Assembly (NCBI GenBank): GCA_037126765.1
Contig: JBBCBC010000022.1
Location: forward strand, 15,591,758-15,655,757
Reading direction: 5' to 3'
DNA length: 64,000 nucleotides
Source of the DNA: Stenogyne calaminthoides
Lineage: Eukaryota > Streptophyta > Magnoliopsida > Lamiales > Lamiaceae
Part shown: one piece after another, positions 40,101-51,600 of the stretch
Position numbering within the stretch: the stretch's first letter is position 1
Layout: each line of letters starts with the position of its first letter
Made by a program: the position numbers and the translations under genes
Notes under the pieces: model-generated
What the model was told of the DNA's origin: nothing
Database searches by the model: none
What the model saw: the letters and a program-made list of their open reading frames with translations, nothing else

Positions 40101-42279
40101 GGGGTTTTGGCCATTGATGGTGAAAACTATTTTTTTGGCCATAACTTTTGACTCGGTGTCCGCTTTTCCTATTATAACCATGTTTCGAAACGCCTTGAAG
40201 TCCTCTACATGTCTCACAACTTTTGTCGTTCCCTAAAAAAACCAAACCCACCGATAAGATTATAATATTTTTTTCTATCGCAACCCCCTCGTGGTGATAT
40301 TGTAATCGCTTTTTCCCAACGGATAATATGAGTGGGTAGTATAGGCATTTTTTTTTTTTCATAGATCACCGTAGTAGGGGGTTTTTTGTTCTTGTTGTAA
40401 TTTTGATCGCAAGGATGAGCGATGTCGATGGAGGATCCGAAAACGCGATTGGGGTTTTGGCCATTGATGGTGAAAAACTGTTTTGGCCATAACTTTTGAC
40501 TCGTGTGTCCGCTTTTCCTATTATAACCATGTTTCGAAAAACGCCTTGAAGTCCTCTACATGTCTCACAAAGCTTCACCGTCCTCTAAAAACCCACCCAC
40601 CGATAGTATTATAATATTTTTTCTATCGCAACCCTCGTGTGATATTGTAATCGCTTTTTCCCAACGGATAATATGAGGGGTAGTATAGGCATTTTTTTTT
40701 TTTCATAGATCACCGTAGTAGGGTTTTGCTTGTTCTTGTTGTAATTTTGATCGCAAGGATGAGCGATGTCGATGGAGGATCCGAAAACATGATTGGGGTT
40801 TTGGCCATTGATGGTGAAAACTGTTTTGGCCATAACTTTTGACTCGGGTGTCCGCTTTTCCTATTATAACCATGTTTCGAAACGCCTTGAAGTCCTCTAC
40901 ATGTCTCACAAACAAAAATCGCCGTCCCTCTAAAAACCACCCACCGGATAAGATATAATAATATTTTTTTCTATCGCAACCCTCGTGTGATATTGTAATC
41001 GCTTTTTCCCAACGGATAAATATGAGAGGGGTAGTATAGGCATTTTTTTTTTTTCATAGATCACCGTAGTAGGGTTTTGCTTGTTCTTGTTGTAATTTTG
41101 ATCGCAAGGATGAGCGATGTCGGATGGAGGATCCGAAACGGCGATTGGGGTTTTTGGCCATTGATGGTGAAAACTGCTTTTGGCCATAACTTTTGACTCG
41201 GTGTCCGCTTTTCCTATTATAACCATGTTTCGAAAACGCCTTGAAGTCCTCTACATGTGTCTCACAGCTTTTGCCGTCCCTCTAAAACCCACCCACCGGA
41301 TAGTATTATAATATTTTTTTCTATCGCAACCCTCGTGTGATATTGTAATCGCTTTTCCCAACGGATAATATGAGTGGGGTAGTATAGGCATTTTTTTTTT
41401 CATAGATCACCGTAGTAGGGTTTTGCTTGTTCTTGTTGTAATTTTGATCGCAAGGATGAGCGATATGTCGGATGGAGGATCCGAAAACGGCGATTGGGGT
41501 TTTGGCCATTGATGGTGAAAACTGTTTTGGCCATAACTTTTGACTCGTGTCCGCTTTTCCTATTATAACCATGTTTTAAAACGCCTTGAAGTCCTCTACA
41601 TGTCTCACAAAATTTTGCCATTTCTCTAAAAACTGACCCACCGATAAGATATAAATATTTTTCTATCGCAACCCTCGTGGTGATATTGTAATCATTTTTC
41701 CCAACGGATAATATGAGGGGTAGTATAGGCATTTTTTTTTTTCATAGATCACCATAGTAGGGTTTTTGCTTGTTCTTGTTGTAATTTTGATCGCAAGGAT
41801 GAGCGATGTTCGGATGGAGGATCCGAAACGGGCGATTGGGGTTTTGGCCATTGGATGGTGAAAACTGTTTTTGGCCATAACTTTTGACTCGTGTCCGCTT
41901 TTTTTCTATTATAACCATGTTTCGAAAACGCCTTGAAGTCCTCTACATGTCTCACAAAGCTTTTCCATTCCTCTAAAACCCACCCACCGATAGTATTATA
42001 ATATTTTTCTATCGCAACCCTCGTGGTGATATTGTAATCATTTTTCCCAAACGGATAATATGAGGGGTAGTATAGGCATTTTTTTTTTTCATAGATCACC
42101 GTAGTAGGGTTTTGCTTGTTCTTGTTGTAATTTTGATCGCAAGGATGAGCGATGTCGGATGGAGGATCCGAAACGGGCGATTGGGGTTTTGGCCATTGAT
42201 GGTGAAAAAATGCTTTTGGCCATAACTTTTGACTCGGTGTCCGCTTTTCCTATTATAACCATGTTTCGAAACGCCTTGA
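1144..42279. repeat. Satellite DNA array, ~346-349 bp monomer, ~118 copies
   Basis: A single head-to-tail tandem array. The word GATCGCAAGGATGAG recurs at about 1291, 1635, 1983, 2331, 2678, 3029 and so on to 42136, giving about 118 units and a mean spacing of 346-349 bp. Each monomer contains, in order: a GTAGTAGGGTTTTG block; the near-invariant GATCGCAAGGATGAGCGATG; a BamHI site in GGAGGATCCGAAA; GGCCATAACTTTTGACTC; CCTATTATAACCATG; CCTTGAAGTCCTCTACATG; a variable stretch (ACAAATTTT or ACAGCTTT types) up to CCCACC; TATTATAATAT; a CTATCGCAACCCTCGTG block; GATAATATGAG; and a run of 8-18 T. Differences between monomers are mostly 1-3 base length changes. Alternate bases also segregate (GAGTGGGTAG or GAGGGGTAG; AATCGC or AATCAT) without an obvious higher-order period. 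Length and homogeneity suit centromeric, pericentromeric or subtelomeric heterochromatin, but nothing here decides which. Confidence 0.97.
14040..15960. repeat. Scrambled and shortened satellite monomers
   Basis: Within the otherwise regular array, anchor spacing drops to about 310 bp (14181 to 14491). Monomers here lose GATGTCGG, gain AT-rich filler (around 14390-14440), and at 15530-15880 are reduced to monomer pieces of roughly 15-40 bp in the wrong order. For example, CTTGAAGTC is followed directly by a piece of GTTTTGGCCATTGATGG, which normally precedes it by about 100 bp. Regular monomers resume near 15960-16020. This may be a real rearranged core or a poor consensus where reads disagreed; the short shuffled pieces favour the latter. 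Confidence 0.8.
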
Positions 42280-42779
42280 NNNNNNNNNNNNNNNNNNNNN
42301 NNNNNNNNNNNNNNNNNNNNNNNNNNNNNNNNNNNNNNNNNNNNNNNNNNNNNNNNNNNNNNNNNNNNNNNNNNNNNNNNNNNNNNNNNNNNNNNNNNNN
42401 NNNNNNNNNNNNNNNNNNNNNNNNNNNNNNNNNNNNNNNNNNNNNNNNNNNNNNNNNNNNNNNNNNNNNNNNNNNNNNNNNNNNNNNNNNNNNNNNNNNN
42501 NNNNNNNNNNNNNNNNNNNNNNNNNNNNNNNNNNNNNNNNNNNNNNNNNNNNNNNNNNNNNNNNNNNNNNNNNNNNNNNNNNNNNNNNNNNNNNNNNNNN
42601 NNNNNNNNNNNNNNNNNNNNNNNNNNNNNNNNNNNNNNNNNNNNNNNNNNNNNNNNNNNNNNNNNNNNNNNNNNNNNNNNNNNNNNNNNNNNNNNNNNNN
42701 NNNNNNNNNNNNNNNNNNNNNNNNNNNNNNNNNNNNNNNNNNNNNNNNNNNNNNNNNNNNNNNNNNNNNNNNNNNNNNN
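42280..42779. other. Assembly gap, 500 N
   Basis: Exactly 500 undetermined bases, a round length typical of a scaffold join of unknown size. The satellite is still regular at 42279 and the first bases after the gap are inside a copia gag, so the array edge and the 5' LTR, primer site and gag start of element B are all either inside the gap or absent. Confidence 0.99.
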
Positions 42780-44590
42780 AACATTAGCTCAATGCCATAC
42801 CAACAAGTCTTCTCTCGAATCGAAAAGCCTATGAATTTGTAATTGATAAGAAATCCAAAAAGGTCGATGAAGAAAGATGATTCTTCATCAAGTAAAAATG
42901 TGGCTTTAAAAGCAAAAGATAAAACCTGTAAAACTAAAGAGTCTGAGAAACCCCATGCCAAACATCAGGATGAGCTTGAGGAAAAGCTAACACTGATGGC
43001 AAGGAGGTTTGACAGACTTAATAATAGATTTGGAAAATACAAAAGCTTTTACAGAACAACAGTACTGAGAAGAAACCCGAGGACGAGATCAACCGAGAAG
43101 AAGAAGGACACGAAAATTCAAGGATCTTCATCCGCAAAAGAAGGACTCCAAGTCCAAAGAAGAAAATGATCGGATGATGATGCCAACAGATCTTATAATT
43201 GTCAGAAGAAAGGTCACTTCCAGTATGATTGTCCAGAGTTGAGTGCTAAGGAGAGAAGAGAAAGACAAGCTAAAAGAGACCAGAAGTTCTCAAAGGCCAT
43301 GGTTGCAGAAAAAGAACATTCTGAGGAGGAATCTAGCTCTTCAGATGAGATATTCTCGACAAATGATAGTGATGACATCCATGCGATGGCCATTTGAGGA
43401 GGTAAACTCTTCATCTCTCATTATTGCTCCTACATTAGCACAAGAGTTTTCAAGTTCCAATCGAAAACAAATCATTTGACCGATGGATTCTTTTGAGAAT
43501 CTAATGAAGGACTATCTTTGTTTTTGCAAGGATCGCTAAATAAAACTCAAGAGCGTAATAAGGAATTGAATCTTTGAAAATCTAAAATGGAAAGACTCTA
43601 GCAAAACCGAAATCACTTCTCAATTTATGGGAGCTCTTGATGAACTAGATGTTACGAAAGTACAACTCTCGAGAGAAAGAGAAGTTGATAGAGACCCTAA
43701 CTGAAAAGCTAGAGAAATCCAATTGAAGAAACTCACTAATCGTAACTAAGTTCAATGACCTCTCTCGAGAAGCATGAAACTCTACAGAATCGTGAGGATA
43801 GTGCACGTAAGAAGTTAACTCTATTGAATAATGCATCTAAAGTAATAGATGAAATTCGAGTTACCAGAGATCCGCCACTATAAAATCGGATTGGGATTTA
43901 TTCCAGGGGGAACCTCACAAGGTCATCCCGAATCTTTGCATCATGTAGCAAGAAGACAATCTTTGTAAAACCAAAGGGCACCTACACTTCAAACTCAAGT
44001 AATGCCCAAGGTTGTAGATAAGGGAAAAGGACCTATGGTTTGAAAGAAAACCTAATGATCGGGGTTAGAAAGCCCAAACCTCGGTGAAGGCTAGAAAACT
44101 GAAAGACCGATTAGAAAAATTTCAGTAAGTACTTCAAAGCCTCGGGGCTAAGAATGCAAACTTGAAAGGATCTACACCAACCATCGAGGAATCTTCGGAA
44201 GAGAAACACTCAAAGAGAGATATTCTCAATCAAGAGACCAAGTCCTCGATCTGTTTGAAAGACCAGTTTTCTGAGACAATAACCTAAACCTTACTTGCCT
44301 AAAGGTAAAAGGTTATCTCAACCCGAATCAACAAAGATTTAGACCAGGTTGCACAAAAAAGCCTAAGCATCTCAATGTAAGGCCCCGAACCAAAGAAGAA
44401 TTCAAAGGCACATGTTCAAGCTAAAGCTAGCACAAATATCTGAAAAAGCGCTAAGGCACCCGAGTAGTGAATGTATATGTTGATGTTTACTGAAGACGGA
44501 TCGGCCACTCTAAAGTAATGAGAGTTGTCGGTGATTTGGATTCCGAAAATTACATCTAACCTTGTAGGACCCTACACAAATTGGGTACCT
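42780..44590 (+). pseudogene. gag: Element B gag, 3' part (nucleocapsid and tail)
   Basis: The sequence opens in mid-gag straight after the gap. A linker with LARRFDRLNNRFGKYKSFY-like text (about 42995-43055) parallels the LTRKLERTNVQMGKYKKFY stretch of element D gag. The zinc knuckle lies at 43191-43232 and reads S-Y-N-C-x4-H-x4-C, the first Cys being a Ser codon TCT instead of TGT. An acidic Ser-rich stretch follows (43310-43390), matching the C copy at about 62930-62990. From about 43480 to 44590 a coiled-coil-like tail with the GLGFIPGGTS word (about 43885) is broken by many small frameshifts, most at sites where copy C has CAG or CTG. Gag packages the element RNA in cytoplasmic particles; this copy cannot be read as one frame as given. 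Confidence 0.82.
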
Positions 44591-44595
44591 AAGAA

Positions 44596-46320
44596 TTGAT
44601 CTGTTTTTCAGGAGAAAACAAGGGCACTAAACTGACTAAAGATCACATGGCACTGATGAGCAGAGATGAAAAAACTCCTGATATATGGTATCTTGACAGT
44701 GGATGTTCAAGACATATGACAGGATACAAGAAGTTACTCAGTGACTATGTTGAACATAGAGGCCCACAGATCACTTTTGGAGATAACTCCAAGGGACAGA
44801 CTGAAGGATATGGAACTTTGGAAATCGACTCAGTTCATATCCATGGTGTTTCATATGTATCTGGATTGAAGCATAACCTGCTTTCAATTAGCCAATTCTG
44901 TGATAAAGGTTTTAATGTTGAGTTCTCTAAGAACTTATGTTTTGTGAAAGATGATACATCACAGAAAGTATTACTGACTGGTACAAGAAAAGGGAATGTG
45001 TATCTTGCTGATTGGAGTTCAACTCCTAAAGATACATGTTTAGTTGCTAAAAGTTCCACAGATACCAGTTGGTTATGGCATAAAAGAATGAATCACCTAA
45101 ATTTCAAAACCCTGAACAAGCTTGCAAGATTAGCTCTTGTAAGAGGGTTACCTAACGAAGTGTTCAGTAAGGAACATATTTGTGATGCGTGCCAGAAAGG
45201 CAAACAGATAAAAGCATCATTTAAAAGTAAAGTTGAGGTTTCTACTGAAAGAATACTTCAGTTACTTCATATGGATCTTTTTGGTCCTATAACACCTGTG
45301 AGCACAAATGGCAGGAAATACACATTGGTAGTAGTTGATGACTACTCTAGATATATTGGGTCATAATCTTACTTAGTAAGAAAGAGACTCGAGATAAAAG
45401 CTGCCAGAGCTAATTGAAAAGGCTCGATGTTGAGAAGAATATGAGTGTGGTCAAAATCGATCCGACAAAGGAACTGAATTTATAAATCATATTATATCGA
45501 TTATTGTGCGAAGAAATGGAATTTCTCATGAAACATCACCGCAAAGGACCCCTCAACAAAATGGTGTTCTTTGAAAGAAGGAACAGGACTCGAAAAGAAG
45601 GCAAAAGGACAATGATAAATGAAGTTGATATTCCTAAAAGATTTTGAAATTTGAAGTCATCAACATTGCATGCTACTCACGTAATAGATCCATCTTGACT
45701 AAGAGTCAAGGCAAAACACCTTATGAGCTTTGGAATGAAAGGAAGCCTCTTGTTTCTTTCTTTTCGTGTGTTTTGGTTGCAAGTGTTTCATACACAATAA
45801 TGGTAAAGATCGGTTGAAAACTTTTGATAGTAAAAGGCGATGAAGGAATATTCTTAGGATATTCTCAAGTCGATAAAAACTTTCAGAGTTTACAAATGTA
45901 GGACTCTTATTGTGGAGGAAACACCTCATGTTGTTTTTGATGAAACTATTTGTGTTCGGAAGAAACAGAACATGATCAGATGAACCCGACTAAGAGGATC
46001 ACCAGATTAAGCCCAAAACAAAAGAAAAATCATCTCATCGAACTCGAAAAAGGTAAGTCGACACAATCTATGATTGGGTAGTGACTCGAACTCGAATAAA
46101 GAAGTTCGAGAATGGAAATCGAGGATGGTGAGACTCGGAAAACCAAAGATCCAAAGGTAACCAATCTGAGCAGACACGATTCGGACTTCGGATATGTGAT
46201 GCCAATGAAGATGTGGTCACAAATGGAGGCAAATTCTGAATCTATCAACCAAAGGGGAACAAATGTCTCGACAATGTCCTGAATAGAATTTCCCCTGAGG
46301 AAGATGATTCACTTTCTCCT
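44596..46320 (+). pseudogene. pol: Element B protease and integrase part of pol
   Basis: An open stretch from 44596 to 45366 carries the retroviral-type aspartic protease signature WYLDSGCSRHMTG (catalytic Asp at 44695-44697), then the GAG-pre-integrase zinc-binding region with WHKRMNH and CDAC (about 45076-45195). The integrase core starts with the first catalytic Asp in LLHMDLFGP (about 45265-45290) and includes VVVDDYSRY. From 45366 to about 46310 the frame is lost repeatedly, but the integrase word TPQQNGV is still readable near 45550, with NR-like and GKTPYELWN-like words after it. The open block keeps CAG and CTG while the broken block largely has CG in their place. The integrase would insert the cDNA into the host genome; as written the frame is broken. 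Confidence 0.88.
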
Positions 46321-46326
46321 TTTCTG

Positions 46327-48056
46327 TTGTTCCCTGAGTTTACTGATATAATTGAACCTAACATTTCAAATGTTGAGGATACTATTGAAGGGGGAACATC
46401 AAGAAGGAAATGGTTAGATAGTCATCCTACAAGTCAGATTGTGGGTGATCTAACTGAAGGTGTTAAGACAAGAAGGTTCCATGGTGAAAGTGCACTATTC
46501 TGCTGCTTCCTATCAGAGAAAGAACCTGCAGAGATTGGTGAAGCTCAACAAGATTCGTATTGGATTACTGCTATGCAAGATGAAATGAATCAATTCTCAA
46601 GGAATGAAGTATGGGAGTTGGTAGATAGACCTGAATGGCACAATGTCATTGGAACCAAGTGGGTTTTCAAGAATAAAAGAGATGAAAACAACAACATTGT
46701 AAGAAACAAGGCAAGGCTAGTTGCACAAGGTTATTCCCAAGAAGAAGGCTTGGATTATGATGAAACCTTTGCACCGGTTGCAAAGACTAGAAGACATCGA
46801 TTGTTTCTTGCATATCTGCCCACATGAAGTTCACATCTATCAAATGGATGTGAAAAGTGCATTTCTAAGCGGTGTGCTTAAAGAAGAGGTTTATGTGGAA
46901 CAACCTCCACAGGTTCAAACAGAATGACCAAGTTTACAGGCTCAGAAAAGCCTTGTATGGTCTCAAGCAAGCACCCAGAGCATGGTATGATACTCTTTCT
47001 CAGTTTCTTACCGACCATGCTTTTGTCAAAGGAACTGTTGATAGAACTCTGTTCAAGATAGAGGATGGGAAAGATATCTTACTGGTTCAGATATATGTTG
47101 ATGACATCATTTTTGGATCTCAGAACCATCAGCTGTGTGAAAAGTTTTCAACAACGATGAAAGGCAAGTTTGAGATGTCAATGATGGGAGAGATGAATTT
47201 CTTTCTAGGTCTTCAAGTGAAACAATCAAAGGAAGGAATATTCATCAACGGTGCAAAAATACACCGAGATCCGATTGCCAAATATGGTGTACAAAATTGC
47301 AATGCGATTAGGATTCCTATGAATACTAACTACAAGATGGATCCTGATTCGTAAGGCAAATCAAGAAAATCATCGATTATAGAGGAATCATTGGATCATT
47401 GCTCTATCTCACGACAAGTAGGCGGATATAACATTTCTTTGTTGGGATATGTGCAAGATACCAAGCTAATCCTAAGACTAGTCACATGGAGGTCGCTAAA
47501 AAGATCTTGAGATATCTTAAGGGACACGATGAATAGAGGATTATGGTATCCGATTGATGATAACCTTGAATTAACGGTTACTCGGATCTCTTGACTATGG
47601 AGGTTGCGGCAAATTGACGGAAGTCCACAACAGAACTTGTCAATTTCTAGGAAGCAAATTGATATCTTGGTTTTCAAAGAAATGACCTCGAAGAGCAACC
47701 AAGATTCTCGAAAGTGAATACATGGTCGCAGGAAGTCTGCGTGCTCGATTCTTTGGCTCGCACAACAATTAAGGGATTATAAAGTTGTGGCGAATGAAGT
47801 ACCAATATTTTGTGACAATAATAGTGCCATTGCTATTTCACAAAATCCGGTATTACACACAGATGCAAGCATGTGGATATCGAGACATCACTTCATCGGA
47901 GATCATGTCGAGAAAAAGGACATAAGGATGGAGAAAATTCATACTGATAGGCAAAGAGCTGATATCTTGACTAAACCTTTGGCTGAATCAAGATTTCAGG
48001 AACTTTCAGTTGAATTAGGGATGTTAGAACCAGTGTATAGAGTAAATCAAAAATGA
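46327..48056 (+). pseudogene. pol: Element B reverse transcriptase and RNase H
   Basis: RT begins with MQDEMNQFSRNEVWELV (about 46575) and continues through GTKWVFK and KARLVAQGY to FAPVAKT. A frame change near 46795-46830 is followed by QMDVKSAFLSG (about 46840) and another near 46920. LYGLKQAPRAWY follows, then the catalytic YVDD at 47094-47105 and NFFLGLQVKQ. From 47355 to 47786 the sequence again breaks into short frames. The C-terminal RNase H piece (47787-48056) reads IFCDNNSAIAIS, then RHHF, then RADILTKPL, and ends at a TGA. These are the standard copia RVT_2 and RNase H landmarks in order. The two frame changes inside RT fall where expected GCAATCAG- and GCTGCC-like words look shortened. 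Confidence 0.9.
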
Positions 48057-48674
48057 AGATTTTCGAGATACATGAAGCTTTCTCGAAATTCTCTTTGAGA
48101 AACTCGAGGATAAAATGAAATCTTTTGGGCGAATCTCTCAAGAAACTCAGTTACTAATAGGCGATTTCAAAGAACATCTTTGAACTCTTTTCAAGATTTT
48201 CGATATTATCTCGACATTTTATCAAGGTCGATTTTCGAGAAGACCGATAGAAGGAAATTAGCTGAAGAAGTAATGACTCATGTGAGCCATTTATTGCTTA
48301 AGTAAAACTCAAGAATCATTTGCAATAAATACAAAACACACGAGGAATGTTTTTAGGATCGTTTTAAATTCCAAAGAAGGACGGGTCATTTAATGCTCCC
48401 GCCACATTATTGACCACACGAGAGGATATTTTGGCGGCTTACTTTTTCGGAGATCGTTTGTTCATATACCCGATTAATCGGAGATTAATCTCAACTGCTT
48501 ACTTTTCACCTAACCTACACGATTCCCCACGATCTCAAAGCTATCTATACCTCTTCAAGCCATTCAAGCCAAAATTTTATCAAACCCGCTGCTCCCAAAT
48601 ACTCAGAATTAAAATCCCTTTTGCCCAGAAATCGCAAAACCCTAAAGCTTCAAATTCTTCAATCACATTCTAAA
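48057..48674 (+). other. Spacer between pol and accessory ORF of element B
   Basis: About 620 bp without a convincing reading frame. The first half (48057-48360) is rich in TCTCGA/TTCGAG words, consistent with CAG/CTG shortening. The second half contains ATTTAATGCTCC and a TTTTGGCGGCTTACTTTTTCGG stretch, then a pyrimidine-rich leader up to the ATG at 48675. It could hold a start site for a subgenomic RNA, since the accessory ORF lies far from the LTR promoter, but no clear TATA box is visible. Confidence 0.5.
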
Positions 48675-51600
48675 ATGGCTCCAACTGTGTACGAGAGATT
48701 GGTCATAACCAATAAGCCATGGTACGAGTTCATTGTCCCACTTGAGAGCTCAACCAACTCAAAGCCAGAAGAGGAGGCTCTGAATATGATCCGACTGGCC
48801 AAACTCACCCATCTAGTCGCAAGTCGACCAGACCAGGAGTTCGCAAAGGAGGTAATCGAATTCATCTGCAATTTGAAAACAAATGAAGAAGATTGTATGC
48901 ACTCTTCGATTACCGTATCTCATCTAGATCACTCATCAAAATATGTCGATTTTGAGAGGGAGTTGTGCATTATTCCGAAAAATCTGAATGATGTGTTTGA
49001 GCTATGTGATAGAGGAGAGGATCCTGCGATGTATATGTCGGGAAGAGAGCAGGAGTACCTAGATAGGATTGCTGAGAATCCTGTGAAGTTTGAGGCAACT
49101 TTGAACAAGAAGCACCTAAAGCCACAATATCGTGTGCTGATGGATATTGAAAGCAAGAGCGTCATGAGTCTTGCGGGGAGTTTTGAGCAAATTAGTACCC
49201 CGAAGCTCAGACTGATGGCGGCGATCGAGGCATCTCCCATCACTGACTTCAACTGGCTGAAATTCTTAGTCCAGATGGTGTCGGAGCAAGCCAAGATCAT
49301 AAAAAGAGTCAATGGGAAAATCACAATGAAAGGCAAGATCCACCATGCCACCAAAATTGCCTATATTTTGGAGATGTGCAGAGAGGAAGAGGATATCTTC
49401 GCCAACTCAACCCCATTCCCTAAATCCAAAATTCTCTTCAAACCCATTTCTTTGTGAAGAAGCGTGCTATTCAAGGAAAAGAGAAAAGAAGGTAGAATCA
49501 CCTTCTGCGGCTGCTGAGAAAGAGACTCAACAAACCAGGGGGAAGGTTCTGTTGGAGGCAAAAATAGAGCAAGGAGCAAAACTGTTGAGGCAGAAGAACC
49601 TCGCTCCAAAGCGCAGAAGATTGGTGGTTCTCACCGACGATGGTAGCAGTGATTCTGAGGAGAGACAACCTGAGGGCCAAACTGCTCAAAGTTCACCATT
49701 ACAAGTGCTGGCTCAGGTTATCTCAAGGACACAGATCGATCGAGGAGGTGTCTTCTCGAGGTGCCGGAGACATCACTCAGTTCAGATAAAATTTCTCAGA
49801 AATTTTTAAAGGAGCTCAGACCTCGAAATGCCTACCTCGGATGAACAGTTTCGGGATCAAGAGCCAAAATGTAGTCGATCCGAAGATGTGCGAGGCTCGG
49901 ACCGTCAAAGCCAACTCGGACTATATTGAGGAAATGCCACTCGAGTCTCGTAACCCACTCAGATGCAAATCGAGGACTGAATGCACAAGCTTCGATATAC
50001 CGAGGCTCGGGAGCAAAATGTACTCGATGAGCTCCCGAAAGTGACCTCTTCGCTTGATCCTTAGCGTAAGCCTCCCATCGAACCGTAGAGCCCGAGATGG
50101 AAGAAAGGCGAGGCCGAGGAAGGCGAATGGAGGAGCAAGGTGGAACGGTTCATCTCGACCGATACCACTGAGCTCAAATTTCATACCCCGATCTGCAAAG
50201 ATATATTTTTCGATTAAGGACGACGGTGTATATCCTCAATCGACTCTTCCCGAGATGCTTGATATTGTCAAGATTCGTGAGGGGAAGACTGTGGAATGAG
50301 GAGAGACAAATTCTTCCGACCGACTTCTCGGGTTCGTGGGACAAAGCTCGATTGAAAATTTCCGATTTTGATGAGTCGTTCGAAGAAGTTTAGCCGAGAA
50401 GAAAGCAATGAGGTTGTTGCCCCGAAAGCAATGAGACAAATCCAAAGATGGAGATGGGGACCAACAGGACAAGTCGAGGATCGGGCCTCAAATGAAATAG
50501 AGACTTCATTTGTCGATCAACCTCAGATCGAAGCTAACACTCTTCAGTACCTTTTGGCACTATTGATAATGATGCGAGTTAATGAAAGTACTATCTTTAA
50601 TTCGAAATGTTTGATAAAATGATCGAGGCTCAATTGGAGGTCGGAGCTCGGATGAAGCGTAAGCTCAGGATGATCAAACAAAGATGAAGGTGCGTAAGGT
50701 CACGAGATTGATCTCACTCCCGTAATGGAGAAACTTGAGAAGATTGAGCCAATGGCAATCAAAATTGCTCGGATGGAAGAAACATTGGCCAATCAAGCTC
50801 GAATAATGGAAGGACTTAGCCATTCTTCGAATCGTGCGGATACAAAACACTCGACCACTCGGATGACCTCCATGGAAGAAAAAGCTAAAAAAAAAAGTTG
50901 GAGGAGTCAATGCGAGAGATAAGTGATGAAATGAAACAAAAGCACCAGGAGTCGACTGAATTGCTAGAGGTGAAACTGACAGAGAAATATGAGGTGCGGA
51001 TCAAATCTGCTGTTGAGGAAATGAGCTCAGTGCTCATGACCAAGATGACAGAGATGCTTAAAGATGCACTCTCGCCGGTTGCCCACATTTCGAAGAACCG
51101 CTCGTACAAGAACCACATTAGAAGAATGGAAGATGAGCAAGATTAGCTAGCAGGAGAGATCCATTTGTGTGAGCAAAGAACAAGATCATATGGACACAGC
51201 TTTCTCCGCACTTCTTCCAAACTACGGTGCCAAGAAGGGGGGAAAGGGAAGGTCGACCTCGGGAAGTTCATGGCACGTGCTTTGGAAAAGAAGGCTCGAA
51301 AGATGCTTTGAAATGTACAATTTAGCCCAAGCCTTTAAAGAAGTCGATGCTTCTTGAGAAGTTAAAATTTGCTCAAGTAGAGAAGCTCGCTCTACATTCG
51401 AAGTTTCGAGCAAAACCAAGCTTGAGGTTGCAAGAGAGAAACTGAGTGTTAGAACTAAGGTTGGAACAAGCCAGGCTGGTGCTGAACTGCCTATGAAGAG
51501 GAAAGCCTTGGGCGTTGTTCAACCTGTAAGCAAGCGTGCGAAAGCTTCTAAGCCAACCCAGAGAAAACTGATTCTGGAAAATGCAGAAGAATCTGAGTCT

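Noticed and set aside
1144..42279. CRISPR-like or rDNA-spacer interpretation of the regular repeats
   Set aside because: The units are contiguous ~346-349 bp monomers without repeat-spacer alternation, the setting is a plant genome, and no rRNA coding sequence is nearby.
1144..42279. A fixed higher-order repeat in the array
   Set aside because: Reading alternates such as AATCGC/AATCAT and GAGTGGG/GAGGGG along the first 30 or so monomers showed no steady period; indel noise prevents a firmer test by eye.
42089..42961. Open frames running across the N gap (also 42159-42842 on the plus strand)
   Set aside because: Most of their length is undetermined sequence; they join satellite to gag through N and have no biological support.
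48410..48673. 87-codon open frame just before the accessory ORF
   Set aside because: Low-complexity, no recognisable motif, and overlaps the presumed leader of the accessory ORF.
48675..49457. Calling the accessory ORF an envelope gene
   Set aside because: SIRE-type elements can carry env-like ORFs here, but the readable part has no visible signal peptide, fusion peptide or hydrophobic anchor, so only 'accessory ORF' is supported.
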